Below are positions 27,441 through 38,577 of a DNA stretch of 64,000 nt, one piece after another. Origin of the DNA: Acephala macrosclerotiorum (lineage: Eukaryota > Ascomycota > Leotiomycetes > Helotiales > Mollisiaceae). Within the stretch, counting starts at the first letter, position 1, and every line of letters starts with the position of its first letter. A program made the position numbers and the translations under genes. The DNA lies in NCBI GenBank assembly GCA_014904845.1, contig MU119421.1:1529-65528 (forward strand). Direction: 5' to 3'. Below the pieces are notes generated by a model that was not told the DNA's origin, searched no databases, and worked only from the letters and a program-made list of their open reading frames with translations.

Positions 27441-28109
27441 AGAACAAAAATTAGTCTAGTACTAATCAATATATACTATTGAACTATTTTATTTGTTGCC
27501 TCTTTAATTGGTACCGGCCTTATTACTTTCTAGACTTAAACCTAGCACAGTGCCCAATGTCGCGCTAAATTCTTTAGTTGTCATGCTTCTCTGTTGGAGG
27601 AAAGGGGCGCAGCGGAGCATTTGTATAAAAGAAAGTTCCACAGCGGGATTCCCCAGAGTATTAATGGTCCACACAACTTCTGTGGCGTGATAAAGTACCT
27701 CTCCGTGCTCTATTTCTCCTCAAGTTCGGGTGGTATCTGGGACTAGAAAACGGATTGATTATAAGTTTTCAAAGAAAATTGAGGATTTGTAAGCACTTGC
27801 CCACCGATACAGTGTGTCAGGTCTACCAGCTTCGCAGCTGTACTTGGGCAGCGCCCAGAGCTGGGCGAGCATTAAGGAGATTTCCTTCCTCAGATTTGAG
27901 CACGAAAATGTTTGAGAAGTGGTGAGATGCCTAGGTGGCCTAGACACTTTTTCAACCGAATGCTTTGCGATACTCGCCGAATTAAGACAAAGTGGAACTT
28001 CGCAGCGGGTTTGTCGACGATGTGATTAGGGATTCAGGGAAAGGCGCACCAGACCAAAATTTCCGAAACTTGCAGCACCACGCTCAATCGAAGAGCATTC
28101 CGATACATC
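27441..28109. other. Intergenic region
   Basis: Normal base composition, but no frame of recognisable protein on either strand. It must contain the 3' end of the minus-strand membrane-protein gene. Nothing further is identified. Confidence 0.4.
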
Positions 28110-30341
28110 TCAAGCTCCCAGCCCATCCCTAAGACCACCATCTCCAACCCACACCCACTGTCCCCCCACCCTTGGCCTCGGTGGCTCTTCCCTAAACCCC
28201 AACCCCCCACCCTCCATGTCCCCAAATCTCAATTGCGCCTTCTCAACATCCTCATGCAACGGCAACCTCCCCATCATATCCGCAAAGAACAACTCCGCCA
28301 GATCCTCATCTCTCGTTGCTGCCAGAACGGCGCTAAAACTCTTATTATGTGCGTACCCGTTTCGGTAATAGGAATAGGCGCCGAGGAGATTGGCGATGAG
28401 GGTGAAGAGGATAGCGAGGCTGTACGCGTAGAGGAGATTGTGGGAGTGGTAGGCGTAGATGTTTATTGGCGTGGTTGAAAGAGTTGGGGTTGTTGAGTTT
28501 GGTCTGAAGATGGTCAGAGAAGGTGATGGGAAAAGAGGTGGGGGGGTCGGGGAGAGAAAGGAGACGTACGAGAGTTTTTGGCTGGACATAAAGCTGATCG
28601 TCGTGTTGATTGCAAGTTCTTCGATCAAGACATTAAGTGTTCTGTTCTGAGCTAACGCGATGTCCTCGAGTCTTTGGTCTCCAATCACAGGGCTGGTCGA
28701 GTACAAGAAGTGGCTGTTGTCGAAGAAGACGTCTAGGTCTGAACTCCCCAGAAGACTAGTATGTTCGATCTGCGTGGTGATCTCGGTGAAATTCGTTGAA
28801 ATGCTGCGATTTTTGGGATACTCGGTGAAGACGCCCATCGACCCTACAATAAGATCGCTCAAGGCCCAGAAGACAGCTGAATAGGCGTGTTGCTGCTGGA
28901 TGGCGGTGGTATTAGGGGCGGTGTTTGATGGGTAGTCGATTTCATTGAGCATCGTTACGTCTTTCGTGCTGACATTCTGCAAACCATCGTTGAACGAGAA
29001 GCCCACATCGTATGACGCATTGTACAGCTTGCAACTGGTGTAGTGATCGACGGTACTTCTCGCTCCAGTCGAGTCCCAGGTATATCTTGAGTACACCATC
29101 CAAAGCTCATTACTCGCATTCGATGGCGTCTGAAGCCTGGTTTGAGAGACCATTTGAACACCCTTGGTTGCACTCGTGTCATTGCGAAACCCGCTCAGGT
29201 CTGGAACGAATGCAAAATAGTTGTTCATGTATTCAATGATGTCTCCAGTGTAGTTGGCGACTGCTTGGTCTCTCAAAGCGTCAATGATACCTACCGTAGT
29301 TGCATCCGCATCTTGACATTGAATGGCTGGCCCATTAAACTGCAAAGAATATGACGAGTTCATAGATGGTGAACTGATATCTAAGATCTTTCCTTGAGTT
29401 GCTGTGGCGGTCGAGAGCCTCGAGATGATGGTCCTCGGTCCCAAGAAGAATAGCGGAGAGCTGGGTGTAGCATTGACCGAGTATGCGAACCGACTCCACT
29501 GTGAGCCAGACATATCGAGAGATGAAACATTTGCTTGAGACAAAGTATCTCGAGCGCTGGGGAGAACGAAAAGTGTGGCTGGCGTGACCAGTGAAGGTAG
29601 AGGTAGACACCTGATGCACGTCAGCACATCGTTCAACTGTAATTGGGAGATCTGAGTACCCTGAAACGATGCACAGGAACGATACCAATCTCAATTTCCA
29701 CAGCATTTCAGAATTTCTCAGTGACCAAATCGACCGGTCTGCTTCAAAAGCTGCGTCTAGAGCCTTGACAGACACCTTTTTCCTCTTGAGAGTTTTCCAG
29801 AGCGTCTGTGTAAAGCTGTATCCGACGGAGCAGGCTAGACTCGTGTGCACAATATATGCGAACGTACTCCCATACCTGCAACATTATCAGCCGAGGGCGT
29901 TCTCAGTCACGTGCAAACAAGGAAGCTGACACACCTAATTGCCCATTGCTGCTCATTGTCGTTTCCAACTCTTTGTCCATCTAGACTCTCGTAGTAGATG
30001 TGATGGGCGATACTGAAAATGATACCAGAAAGAAAAAACCCAACCATTCCTGCTGGAGACCACCAGTAGATTCCTTGTGGTATGGGCCCGTTTGGGATGG
30101 AGTGTCGACGCCGAAAGCTCGTCCGGGTCGTGAGAGACGGAGCACCACAAGTGCAAGCAGTAGCGACAGAGTTGTTTCGATTCTCATTCTGCAGTGGAGT
30201 CTGTCTTGGTCGAGTCTCCAGCAACGGCACTCTCAAGGGCGAGAGCCGAGGACTGGAGATTGTCGTCGGAGATATCTCATCCAACTCAGTCTTTTCGACT
30301 GTTCTTTCGTGCGCCAACTCTGCGATGGGTTGGTCAGGCAT
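28110..30341 (-). CDS. Large-loop membrane protein, unknown function
   Basis: Exons on the minus strand: 30341-29935, 29875-29686, 29636-28110, giving 707 residues. Both junctions keep frame, and the first restores the run QQWAIRYGSTFAYIV. An in-frame stop lies upstream of the ATG at 30,341. Order of parts: a cytosolic, Pro/Thr-rich N-terminus; a first membrane segment (GMVGFFLSGIIFSIAHHIYY); a second (about residues 140-165) followed by LWKTLKRK; a third after the second intron; a long loop with many N-x-S/T sequons and the motif SCKLYNASYDVGFSFNDG; a last membrane helix (YSLAILFTLIANLLGAYSYY); and a cytosolic tail. This is a widespread Pezizomycotina family that databases often call formylmethionine-deformylase-like, a name with no enzymatic support that I can see. 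It probably sits in the plasma or a secretory membrane. Confidence 0.8.
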
Positions 30342-30409
30342 CGTGGAAGTTCAACTGCCTGCCAACCCATAATCCATTCTCAAGTCCTTCCATCGCAATA
30401 TGTAATTTT

Positions 30410-30690
30410 TCAACATGCGGAAACGACGAGGCTGTCGAATGACTCGTATTCACACACATGGTGGAGAGGCGCAGCACTCGAAGGCACCAAATCAGGGCGT
30501 CTCTCTAGATAAAGGACAAGGCCAGCAAACACGGCGGCACACAGAAGGCTTGGAACTGCAAGCCGAAGCTGCTTGCTTAATCGGTGTGGCTTGAAGGATT
30601 TGTTTGTGATTGATGGAATTGGGAGAGAAGCTGCGCTAAGATAGGCTAAGCCTGTCGACAGCCTTGCTGTGTTTGTATAACAACGGAACA
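30410..30690 (-). other. Orphan open frame with membrane helix
   Basis: On the minus strand an uninterrupted frame without ATG ends in TGA at 30,410. It encodes a basic stretch, a convincing membrane helix (LRLAVPSLLCAAVFAGLVLY) and ERRPDLVP. It lies just upstream of the ATG of the neighbouring membrane-protein gene but cannot be read into it, because of intervening stops. It may be an exon of an unannotated or decayed gene. I do not recognise the protein. Confidence 0.25.
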
Positions 30691-30739
30691 GTAACTCCTT
30701 TCAGAAACATTGAGCGAAAACTTGCATACACTACCAGAT

Positions 30740-31132
30740 ATTAAGTTTAAGCCCAAGCGCCTTTTTGCACCAAACCACCCTTTTTCGAGGAAGTGCTAAA
30801 TTTTAACCATAGGGGATGTGCACTTATAAATTGCATCGCTAACAAGCCCTGAAGAAGGCGATTTTAAGCATTTTATTACCAAAGAGAGTGTGCATTTATT
30901 CAGGTTAATTTTACTAGCAAAATCGAGATTTTTAAAGTACTCGAATAAAACAACGATTTATAAGACAAATTTTTGTTAATTCGATTAAGGGTAATATCAA
31001 AAACAAATATAAATCGTAAATATTTATTGATTTACAAAAGGACTTTAGAATCTATATATAGGAAGAGAGAAATGTTTTAAGGTGGATATCTTAGGGGTTT
31101 GAATGTAAAATAGCGCTTGGCCCAAATTTAAT
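30740..31132. mobile_element. Degenerate TIR element (MITE-like)
   Basis: The left end ATTAAGTTTAAGCCCAAGCG (about 30,739) and the reverse complement of the right end, ATTAAATTTGGGCCAAGCGC (about 31,132), form an imperfect terminal inverted repeat. It continues inward as TTTT-CA--CAAACC. The interior is AT-rich and non-coding, about 390 bp in all. The ends suggest a TA or TTAA target duplication, but the exact boundary is unclear. Confidence 0.5.
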
Positions 31133-31860
31133 GTCCCTCACTCTACAACCGTGTAGAAAAGGTTGAACGGGATGAAAGACAACTCGAGTGATTAGAAATT
31201 GAAGTGCATGTTGGAGGAGTGGATGACGAAGTTTTCAATATTGCCGTCGCGGCGCCGCAAATTCTAGCGATTTCAAATCCAAAGACAACCCAAGCCGGGC
31301 GTGCAAGTCTGCAACTATGCGCTCGTGGTCAAACACTTGTTCGAGGCCCTTGTAAATAGATTGGTTAAACTTTAAGCAGACTATTGTAAGAGCGATCCCC
31401 GCGAAGTAGGAAAGTAAGGAAATTAAAGTATGACAATGCAATGATTAATTTCAAGATGGGTGTTTCCGGGAACGACTTGGATTCTGCAGGTGTAGAAATT
31501 TTAATTAGCTTGTCAATGACCGGTTAGACAATGTGCAGAAAGATCACCGGAGCAATGGCAATACCCACATGCCGTGACCATAGACCTCGCCAGAATCTAG
31601 GCCATTTCCATCTGCCTAACGGGGTATCAATATTTGTATTGGAGAGAAGATGACCTAGTACTTCCGAAAGACTCCAGTCCGATCGGTATAGACGTTTGGG
31701 GGTGCGTATCCCAAGGCCGTTATCCCATGTCCGAGCCGCTATTTCGAAGCAATTCAGTCCGATCGATAAATATGTTCGCAAGTGTATCTCCCAAACCAAT
31801 CACCCAATCCCGTCCGACTATCCCATCCAACCTGAATATTCGGCTTCTTGAGAACTCGTC
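31133..31860 (-). other. Intergenic region with weak membrane ORFs
   Basis: Two minus-strand frames stand out. One is at 31,441-31,235, with a hydrophobic helix LISLLSYFAGIALTIVCLKF and a charged tail. The other is at 31,799-31,524. Neither has a clear ATG and a believable splice arrangement, and neither is recognised. They could be exons of a small membrane protein. The first lies downstream of the 2EXR gene on the same strand. Confidence 0.2.
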
Positions 31861-32823
31861 CTATGGCTGATGAACCACGAATCGATAGTTCATCGGTTCC
31901 ATATCCTCCTGAACCATGCTATTCAATGTCTGAGCACACTGCCTAGCATATCCTCTCTCCGCCTTCCTCCTCTTTTGCCTCGCAGTCATATCGACGAATC
32001 TCCCTTCCGTAGCAGCCCATATGTCCTCGAACGCATCATCCTCAAACACAATCAACATCTCTCGCCACTTTGGCATCTGTCCTCGCAGACGGATGTGTTG
32101 GTCAGACATGTGTTCACCATCGTTGCGAGTAGGAAGTTCGCAATAGAGGCTCTTTGGCATAGCAAGACGCTGTATTTCCTTTGCGCACCCATAATCGCCA
32201 AATATGAATTCGCAGTGTGTGGTGTCGGTATGTTCGACATGTGGTACGTACACAATGTCCATGTTCAAGTTGATATATGTTGCAAGAGCAGGGCAATATT
32301 TGGCATCTGTGCGGGAGAGGTATAGATTTCGAGATTCGTGACATGCGTGAACGATTCCGGGGATAGGCTGGTTGGAAACAAATTTCCAATTTTGTTCGGG
32401 GCGGGCCTCGATAATTTCATTGTAATTCTCCTTGTTCGATTTCGAGATGTCGATACAGTGTACGCGCTCTCGACAGTATGTCTCGAGTGCGTAGCCCCAA
32501 ATCTTGAGCCTCAGCTCGATTGGGAGACGTGAGAAGCCGTTGAACGTGGATGGAGTAGGGGCTGATTGTGGAGGAGCAGACTTTGCGAGTTGCGCAAAGG
32601 CAATGAAGTCAATGGCGAGCTCCATTCGCTCCTTATATATCGCCTTCTCTGCGAAAGGTATCTTCAATATTCCCGCTGTAAGCCGTTCCTCCTCATTGTC
32701 GTCGACAGCAAAGAGGTTGGGCAATAGTTGGCTTCCGAGCGATATGATTTCTCGATTAACGGTAGCTTCTCGCTCGAGGCGTCGAGCTTCCCGGTCTTCT
32801 GCGTTAGCGTCGATAATCTTCAT
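31861..32823 (-). CDS. 2EXR-domain protein
   Basis: Intronless, 320 residues, starting at the ATG at 32,823 (MKIIDANAEDREARRLEREA). After an N-terminal acidic/basic helix, the 2EXR motif begins with FSRLPIELRLKIWGYALE (about residues 98-115). It continues with the family signatures IPGIVHACHESRNLYLSR and NLNMDIVYVP. The 2EXR family is an F-box-like domain of unknown biochemical role, greatly expanded in ascomycetes. The C-terminus is rich in Arg and Lys. It is one of three 2EXR loci in the window, but it is clearly more distant from the other two than they are from each other. Confidence 0.85.
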   Translation of the reverse strand: MKIIDANAEDREARRLEREATVNREIISLGSQLLPNLFAVDDNEEERLTAGILKIPFAEKAIYKERMELAIDFIAFAQLAKSAPPQSAPTPSTFNGFSRLPIELRLKIWGYALETYCRERVHCIDISKSNKENYNEIIEARPEQNWKFVSNQPIPGIVHACHESRNLYLSRTDAKYCPALATYINLNMDIVYVPHVEHTDTTHCEFIFGDYGCAKEIQRLAMPKSLYCELPTRNDGEHMSDQHIRLRGQMPKWREMLIVFEDDAFEDIWAATEGRFVDMTARQKRRKAERGYARQCAQTLNSMVQEDMEPMNYRFVVHQP

Positions 32824-35811
32824 CGTTTCGATAAGAGAATAAGAGGTTCGTGTGTTCGAGTGTTCGAGTGTTGATCGTGGTGTCAATTGAAAGCTCGGAG
32901 GCCGAGGAGCTGAGAGGTAGGATTTTCTGCAGAGTTTGCGAACGGCAAGAATGCGAGGAGCTCGAATTGTAAAGACTTCGAGGATATATCGGTTGGCATG
33001 CAGGATAGAGACGTAGGAAGATCGTTGTCAAACGGATTCACAAACGGAGATACCTTTGGATCTGAGGGTCGTCCCAACCCAATCTTTTGGAATCAAGTAG
33101 CGAAGAAAGAGTAGATAAGTGAGACGACGTACACAAAAGAGGCTCTAGGAGGTATCGCAGAGCTGATGGTTTGCTCTTAGGGTGCTGGAAGGGGAAGCCC
33201 GGAAGCCTGATGGAGCTTAAATGGTATCAATTACAGCTGTCGGGTCTAGGCAGAGTAGAGGGAGAGAGTTCGGCAGAAAAGGTATCCAAAAGAAGCTCTG
33301 GGAGTGTCGCAGAGAAATTACTCCAACCTTAAGTTGTTGGAAGGTGAACGCACGCGAAGGTGAAGTTGCGATACAGTGATGGCTAATCAGAATAGCCTTG
33401 CATATGCCCCTGCAGTATCAGCATTGGCGGGGTAACAACTACCCCGCGATGCTCGATTTTCACTTCCAGCATGGCTTCTCGAGAAACTTGAAATTGACAA
33501 GCTGAAGCCGAGATTCAAAACACTGAAATACAAGATTTGACCTCTATTTGGAGAGGAAATTGCGAAACTGAGCAGAACAGCGCACCAGTCTTGTAGTGGT
33601 AAGAAAGCGACAGGCACAACAAGATGGGTACTTCTACACAAATTTCACATTACAGAACTCATTTTAGAATCAAACATACATTCGAAACCACAGCAAAAGT
33701 GACCTCGCATTCACCACAAACAGCAGGCGGAGCTCTAAGGCAGAATTCTCCCCGAAATGGCTTCAGCATTTCTAGCGCTCACCTTCCTCTCGCAGAACAC
33801 CCGTCTAAGCTGCGCCCAAAACTTCCAGAAAGTATTCAAAAATGTTACAGATAAATCGGTACTCTTCACGAAAAGAAGAACAATACAGAAGATAACCAGC
33901 GACAAAGAAACCTCAAAAAAAAAAAAAAAAAAAAATTTGTAGTCAACCCAACCAACCCTCAAGGAAAGTTCATCACTTACTCCTAGCACTTCCGCAAGTT
34001 TGCTCTTCTTCTTTAGTTTTTTATTAGTATTTTTTTCGAGCCATCAAACCCACATTTATTTATTATAAGTTAGTATTTTTTTCGAGCGGACATTTTTTCC
34101 CCACTTAAACTTTTGAACTGTTAGTTATGAACAGATCTAAAGTTGAGGAAGCGAGAGAGTGGGTTGGTTGGCTTGACTTTTTGTTTGGTGATGGGGAAAT
34201 GGTTATTTAAATCTATATGGGGTTTGAGGGAAGTGAGTGGGTGGGTGTGAGTCACGGGAGGGTTAGGGTGAATTTAGAATTTAGGGGGTTGAAGGTGACG
34301 TTACTGGGTTGGGGTGGACTAAGTTGAGCTGGTGGATATCTTAGGTTTAGGGGTTGGGTACCGGTGATGGTGAGTGAAGGAGGGTATGAAAATGAACGTG
34401 AAATTAGGAATGGAGGAAGGGGTTGGGTGTGTTGGGAGGCTTTAAGAGAAGGAATGAAGAAGAGAAAGAAAGATAGAGATGAAAGTAGAAAGGAGGGGGG
34501 GTAGTCGTCCACCAGGAGAACTTCACTCACTATGTTCTTATTCTGATGACGAAGGCGGTGACGTGATGGTCCGAATGTAGAGAGAGGAAGTTGGTACAGA
34601 TGAGGAAGGAGCAGTGCTAGTCCAAACTCGTACTTCACCACACTTGGAGGACGTCTCCGTACTGAGACTTCGCAACAGTTTGCGTCCTTCTCTATGCAGT
34701 ACCCCCGCCTTCTGGAATGAACACTGCATCCTTCTCCCACAGAGTCTTGGGGTAGAACATACCGCCCATTAATGAGAGTCGAGGTGATATATTATTGTTG
34801 GTAAACTTGAACAAGCTGACCTTGATTAGGTTTTGTGATGGCCCTTGAGGTGATAATTTGGGTGCATGGGGATTTGGGTTGTTCAGCCTGTTCTTCGGTA
34901 TGTCCACGCTGGAATCGTCCTATTCCTTCCTTTTGATTTCTAGCCCATTCTTAGGTGTATATATGCCAGACCCGTCCTGGCCTTCAAAGCTCGTTTCCAA
35001 TGCTTCACTACCCCTGAATGTGGCTGCCGTCTTATTTCCCTTTTCCCTTCCTTCTTTGACCTCTCTGTAATCATCCGCGATTCGTAATGGAGGTAGGCTC
35101 GGGACTTAGATGTGCACAAAGCAAGTTCGTGTCCTGAGAATTCCTCCTCAGAAGGAGACAGCCCGCGGGTTTGGCGTAGGCTGTCTTGTAGTCAGCGAAT
35201 TCAATATTCCGGCATTGCGGGGAGTTTGCTATAGGTCGAGCTGGGCTGTGATGCTGTATCTGGCAAAGCGTCATGATCCCAGCCAACTATCGTCCACTAA
35301 AACAGAGTAGACTGACGATGAATCATGAAAGTCCGGTCAAGGCTAGGAGACCAAAGAGTTGTGGTACGACGTTGCAAATAAGATGAATTTGATGAAGATT
35401 GCGAGAATGGTGAAGATGGAACAAGGTAATGAGGAATAGGGTTGACTGACAGTGCAAAGGTAAAGAAGACCAGGCAGGTAAGGCGAAGCAAGACGGGCTA
35501 GAAGTTGAGTAGAATGGCTGTTCTATTTCGATTTCATAACTGGATGCGCCGTAGCCAATGCAACGCTTCCTTCAATGTTTCATGTCCTCATAGCTTCGAA
35601 TTTGACCTCAACTGTATTGTACAAACAGAAGTATACAATCGTGACCAACGCCCAAGCACCCCTGCGGTCCCCGTAATGTACAGTCCAAACACCATCAGTG
35701 AAGTATGTCCGAGTCCACCCAAATTCGACCCGATACACCAGAAGCGATATCCAGGCCACCTGAAAGCGTAACATCATGCAGCACTTTTTTGTAAACGACC
35801 AGCAAATCACT
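32824..35811. other. Intergenic region without confident gene
   Basis: Three kilobases of normal composition. There is a poly-A run at about 33,917-33,936 and CT-rich and GA-rich strand-asymmetric tracts around 34,380-34,500. Several 60-160-codon frames are present on both strands with low-complexity translations. A minus-strand stretch at 34,840-34,700 (FTNNNISPRLSLMGGMFYPK) looks protein-like but has no credible gene model. It may contain long untranslated regions or a decayed gene. Confidence 0.35.
34024..34087 (+). repeat. 18-bp direct repeat pair
   Basis: TTAGTATTTTTTTCGAGC occurs at 34,024-34,041 and again at 34,070-34,087, 46 bases apart. It is probably local slippage or a remnant of a target duplication. 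Confidence 0.6.
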
Positions 35812-37065
35812 CTACCCACGTATTGACTTCCCTTCCTGCCTGCTGAGCTCCAACATGTCCCTAATCCGATAGTCGAGAATCGGCGTCTCCCAATCGTCTT
35901 CCAGCAGGCCATAAGTCTCATTGTCGTAATTGGCAGGCTTCCTCGGATTCAGAGCCCAGTATCCAAAGTCCGCATCCACCATCTTAAGATATCTCATGAG
36001 ATTTCTCCAATAATGAAGGTCCTTGCTATTCGCCAAAGGTTCCCAAGGACCGCCGAACTCGCCAACCCAGACTGGTGCGATGTCCTTCTCCAGCAAGTAG
36101 CCCCAGTTCTCATTCATGGATTTGACGAAGGAAGCAAATGGTCGCTTGGCGTACATTCCTTCCAAGCTACCCCATCCGGACCAGCTATAGACATGTGCTG
36201 AGTACACCACTTGATCATCAACATCGAGGATGATAGGGCGGTCTCTGGCACCTGAGAGGTCATTGGACGAAGAGACACCTTCGACGAAGATCAGCCAGTC
36301 GTCTCGGAGTGCAAGAACTCTATTTCCAGCCTTCTCTGCTGCTGTCGCCCATTTGCTCCAAGGCATCGTTCCCCAAAGTCCTCGAGGTTCGTTCCGAAGG
36401 TCGGCTCCGATGACAAGTGAGGTGTTGACGAAGGATTCCATCACCATCTCCCAATTCTGGATCCATTGCTCTTCCGTCTGACGAACCCGACATGCTGCTC
36501 CCAGATAATCATTGTACCAAGCGGTATCGCACAGATTGATTCCACAGCACCAAGTCGATTGAGTGATGTGGTTGTTGATGATGACAGCAATCCCTGCCTC
36601 AGCTAAACTCTCCACAACAGCGATGTAAACATCCAAAGCCCGTAATCCCATCAGATCTTCATTTGCAAGTAACAGATCCGGAGAGATCATGGGATTATCC
36701 ATCACCATTTCATCGGAATAGGGCATGCGAACGCTGTTGAATCCTAGACTCCGGATGGTTCTCGCGATATCATCCCGGTGCTGAACATCGAGACCACCAG
36801 GTACAAAGAGAAGGTCGCTTCCGCCATACCAATTGACCGAAGCCAACTTGACCCTCTCATCTCTACTATTGACGATATATCTCCCCCTCGTGCTCAAAGG
36901 AAGATGAAAAGATTCAGGAGCCGAATCGGGATCGACCAGTGGAGGAAAGGGTGTTGTAAAGAAGTACTCCGGCTCATAGAAATCGGTGCCCAAACGATAG
37001 GAGTACAAGAAGATGGCAACCAAGCCGGCGGCGGCCAGAACAGAAATGAGCAGTTTGGTCCTCAT
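35812..37065 (-). CDS. Membrane-anchored GH5-like glycoside hydrolase
   Basis: Single exon, 417 residues, ATG at 37,065. Residues 5-22 (LLISVLAAAGLVAIFLYS) form a signal anchor, so the enzyme is probably type II membrane-bound or secreted. The rest fits the cellulase-like (beta/alpha)8 barrel. The proton donor Glu is in ADLRNEPRG (E226). The HxY-containing stretch SAHVYSWSGWG is near 300. The nucleophile Glu is in PVWVGEFGG (E336). SVRMPYSDEM near 112 supplies the conserved Arg. An internal Cys-rich segment WCCGINLCD may form disulphides. Family membership predicts retaining hydrolysis of a beta-glycan; the substrate (glucan, mannan or other) cannot be told from sequence alone. No pathway neighbours are present. 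Confidence 0.85.
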   Translation of the reverse strand: MRTKLLISVLAAAGLVAIFLYSYRLGTDFYEPEYFFTTPFPPLVDPDSAPESFHLPLSTRGRYIVNSRDERVKLASVNWYGGSDLLFVPGGLDVQHRDDIARTIRSLGFNSVRMPYSDEMVMDNPMISPDLLLANEDLMGLRALDVYIAVVESLAEAGIAVIINNHITQSTWCCGINLCDTAWYNDYLGAACRVRQTEEQWIQNWEMVMESFVNTSLVIGADLRNEPRGLWGTMPWSKWATAAEKAGNRVLALRDDWLIFVEGVSSSNDLSGARDRPIILDVDDQVVYSAHVYSWSGWGSLEGMYAKRPFASFVKSMNENWGYLLEKDIAPVWVGEFGGPWEPLANSKDLHYWRNLMRYLKMVDADFGYWALNPRKPANYDNETYGLLEDDWETPILDYRIRDMLELSRQEGKSIRG

Positions 37066-37384
37066 ATTATCGTGACTCGATCAGATGATCCAGATCTGAA
37101 TCGTCGGTGCCGCATCTTTATTCTGGAGGTTCGGCAAGTGCGGATGCGATTGTTGCTGGATGAGGTGCGATTGGGTGAGCCGTCCCAACGTGGCGAAAGG
37201 ATAGGGCAGGAACCCAGTTGACGTGGGTGATGGCTAGAGCCGCTTGACTGCGCCATTCTGTATAATAATTGCAATTGTCGACTTGCTCATCTTGCTTATC
37301 TTGTCCCATCTTTGTTATCTGTGTCACATCTTGTGATGCTTCTTCCGGTGCGTGGGTGGTCGCCGGAGGGGTCCCATCGCCTAA
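37066..37384. other. Intergenic, upstream of GH5 gene
   Basis: Probable promoter and 5' untranslated region of the minus-strand GH5-like gene. No other feature is seen. Confidence 0.35.
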
Positions 37385-37667
37385 CGAGCCTGGGATCATA
37401 AGTCTGTGCTTTTCAGGGCTTTTCAGGGCTTCTCGCTAACAAATAAACGCTAAAACCGAATATCGACTTTTGAATCAAAATATAAACATACTTAATTAAT
37501 TTATAAAAAGATACTTTAGCTTTTGTCAAATAATAAACTACGGTCTTAAAAGATTTTAATTTGTAGTTGTTTTATACTTTTTAAGTAACGGCGTGGACTT
37601 TGAAGTTCTTCGCGAAAAAGTAGCCTGAAAACAGCCTGAAAAGCACAGACTTATGATCCCAGGCTCG
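37385..37667. mobile_element. MITE with long TIRs and TAA target duplication
   Basis: The left end CGAGCCTGGGATCATAAGTC and right end GACTTATGATCCCAGGCTCG are perfect reverse complements, and pairing continues to about 33 bp (through GTGCTTTTCAGG) and imperfectly to about 46. TAA flanks both sides (37,382-37,384 and 37,668-37,670). The 283-bp AT-rich interior has no coding capacity. A 3-bp TWA duplication is characteristic of PIF/Harbinger-type elements, so a non-autonomous Harbinger-like MITE is inferred. Confidence 0.85.
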
Positions 37668-38577
37668 TAAGGTTATAACCTTATGCGGCACTTGAACTGG
37701 CAACGGTGTGCACTGTCAGAAACACATGTCGGGAACCATTGCTTCTGGCAGCTCCTGCCTTGCTCTCGCTCTCCTGTTGAAGCTCTAGACCCTGTGCGCC
37801 CTCAGCCATGCCAGGCGCAGATCCAGTAACCTTAGTGGGCCTAATTTATCCTCAAGGTTCGACGGCACTGTGCAGTCAGCAGGGCGAAGGTTATCCTCCA
37901 ACAGCAGCAAAAGAAAGCTGCAACGTGTGCTGAGGCTGTTCCGGGTGTGTGCACCCAATGGCCACGGCCAGTGACAGACATGTTTGTCATTTACAGCCAA
38001 TGGTACGTCGCGTATCTCATTGCTCTCCAGCCCTTTGACGACGACGGTGACACTTTTTCCTCTCCTCACCCCTCGTCTCCATGTTGGCGCAATGCATGGA
38101 TGGCACATTTCCTTCGCGAGTCACGATGTCGCTAGATGAAGCTTGTGTCAATCTCACAACCAACTCGTGGGTAAATATAGCCCGCGTAATTGGGTGGCTT
38201 CTACTTCTTCATTCTCGGCTGGACTGGTCTTTGTTTCTGCTTCATTCCTGGGCTGGTGACATGCGTTTGTCCAATGGCAGGCGGCTGAAGACGGTGCGAA
38301 GGCAAGTTGCCGGACCCTACTCTGGAATAAGCTGGCAGCACAGTGTCAAATTATCAGTGAGATTCCTTCAGTCCAGCGATGGTCCTGGAGTGACACATGT
38401 CGGCACTTAATATCGCCATGGGCGTCTTCTCCGATATGGATTAAGTGAGAGACACGAAGTAGCAAACGGGCTCAATTTCACCCACCTCGGTTCCCCATCT
38501 TCGCGCTCGCTGGACTGTTTTTGTTTACTTCTATTATTCTTGAAATTTTACATTTGCTCCCAGCCCCAACCAGAGAT
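37668..38577. other. Intergenic, upstream of GT2 gene
   Basis: Normal composition with no recognised protein. It must hold the promoter and leader of the plus-strand glycosyltransferase gene starting at 38,578. Nothing else is supported. Confidence 0.35.

Noticed and set aside
27759..27947. Possible gene fragment upstream of the membrane-protein 3' end
   Set aside because: Neither strand gives a recognisable protein; stops interrupt the better-looking plus-strand translation.
34252..34740. Minus-strand frame of 162 codons
   Set aside because: Low-complexity translation from GA-rich DNA, no domain and no supporting splice or codon signal.
35580..35921. Minus-strand frame overlapping the end of the GH5 gene
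   Set aside because: Different frame over the GH5 coding end and 3' flank; no family resemblance.
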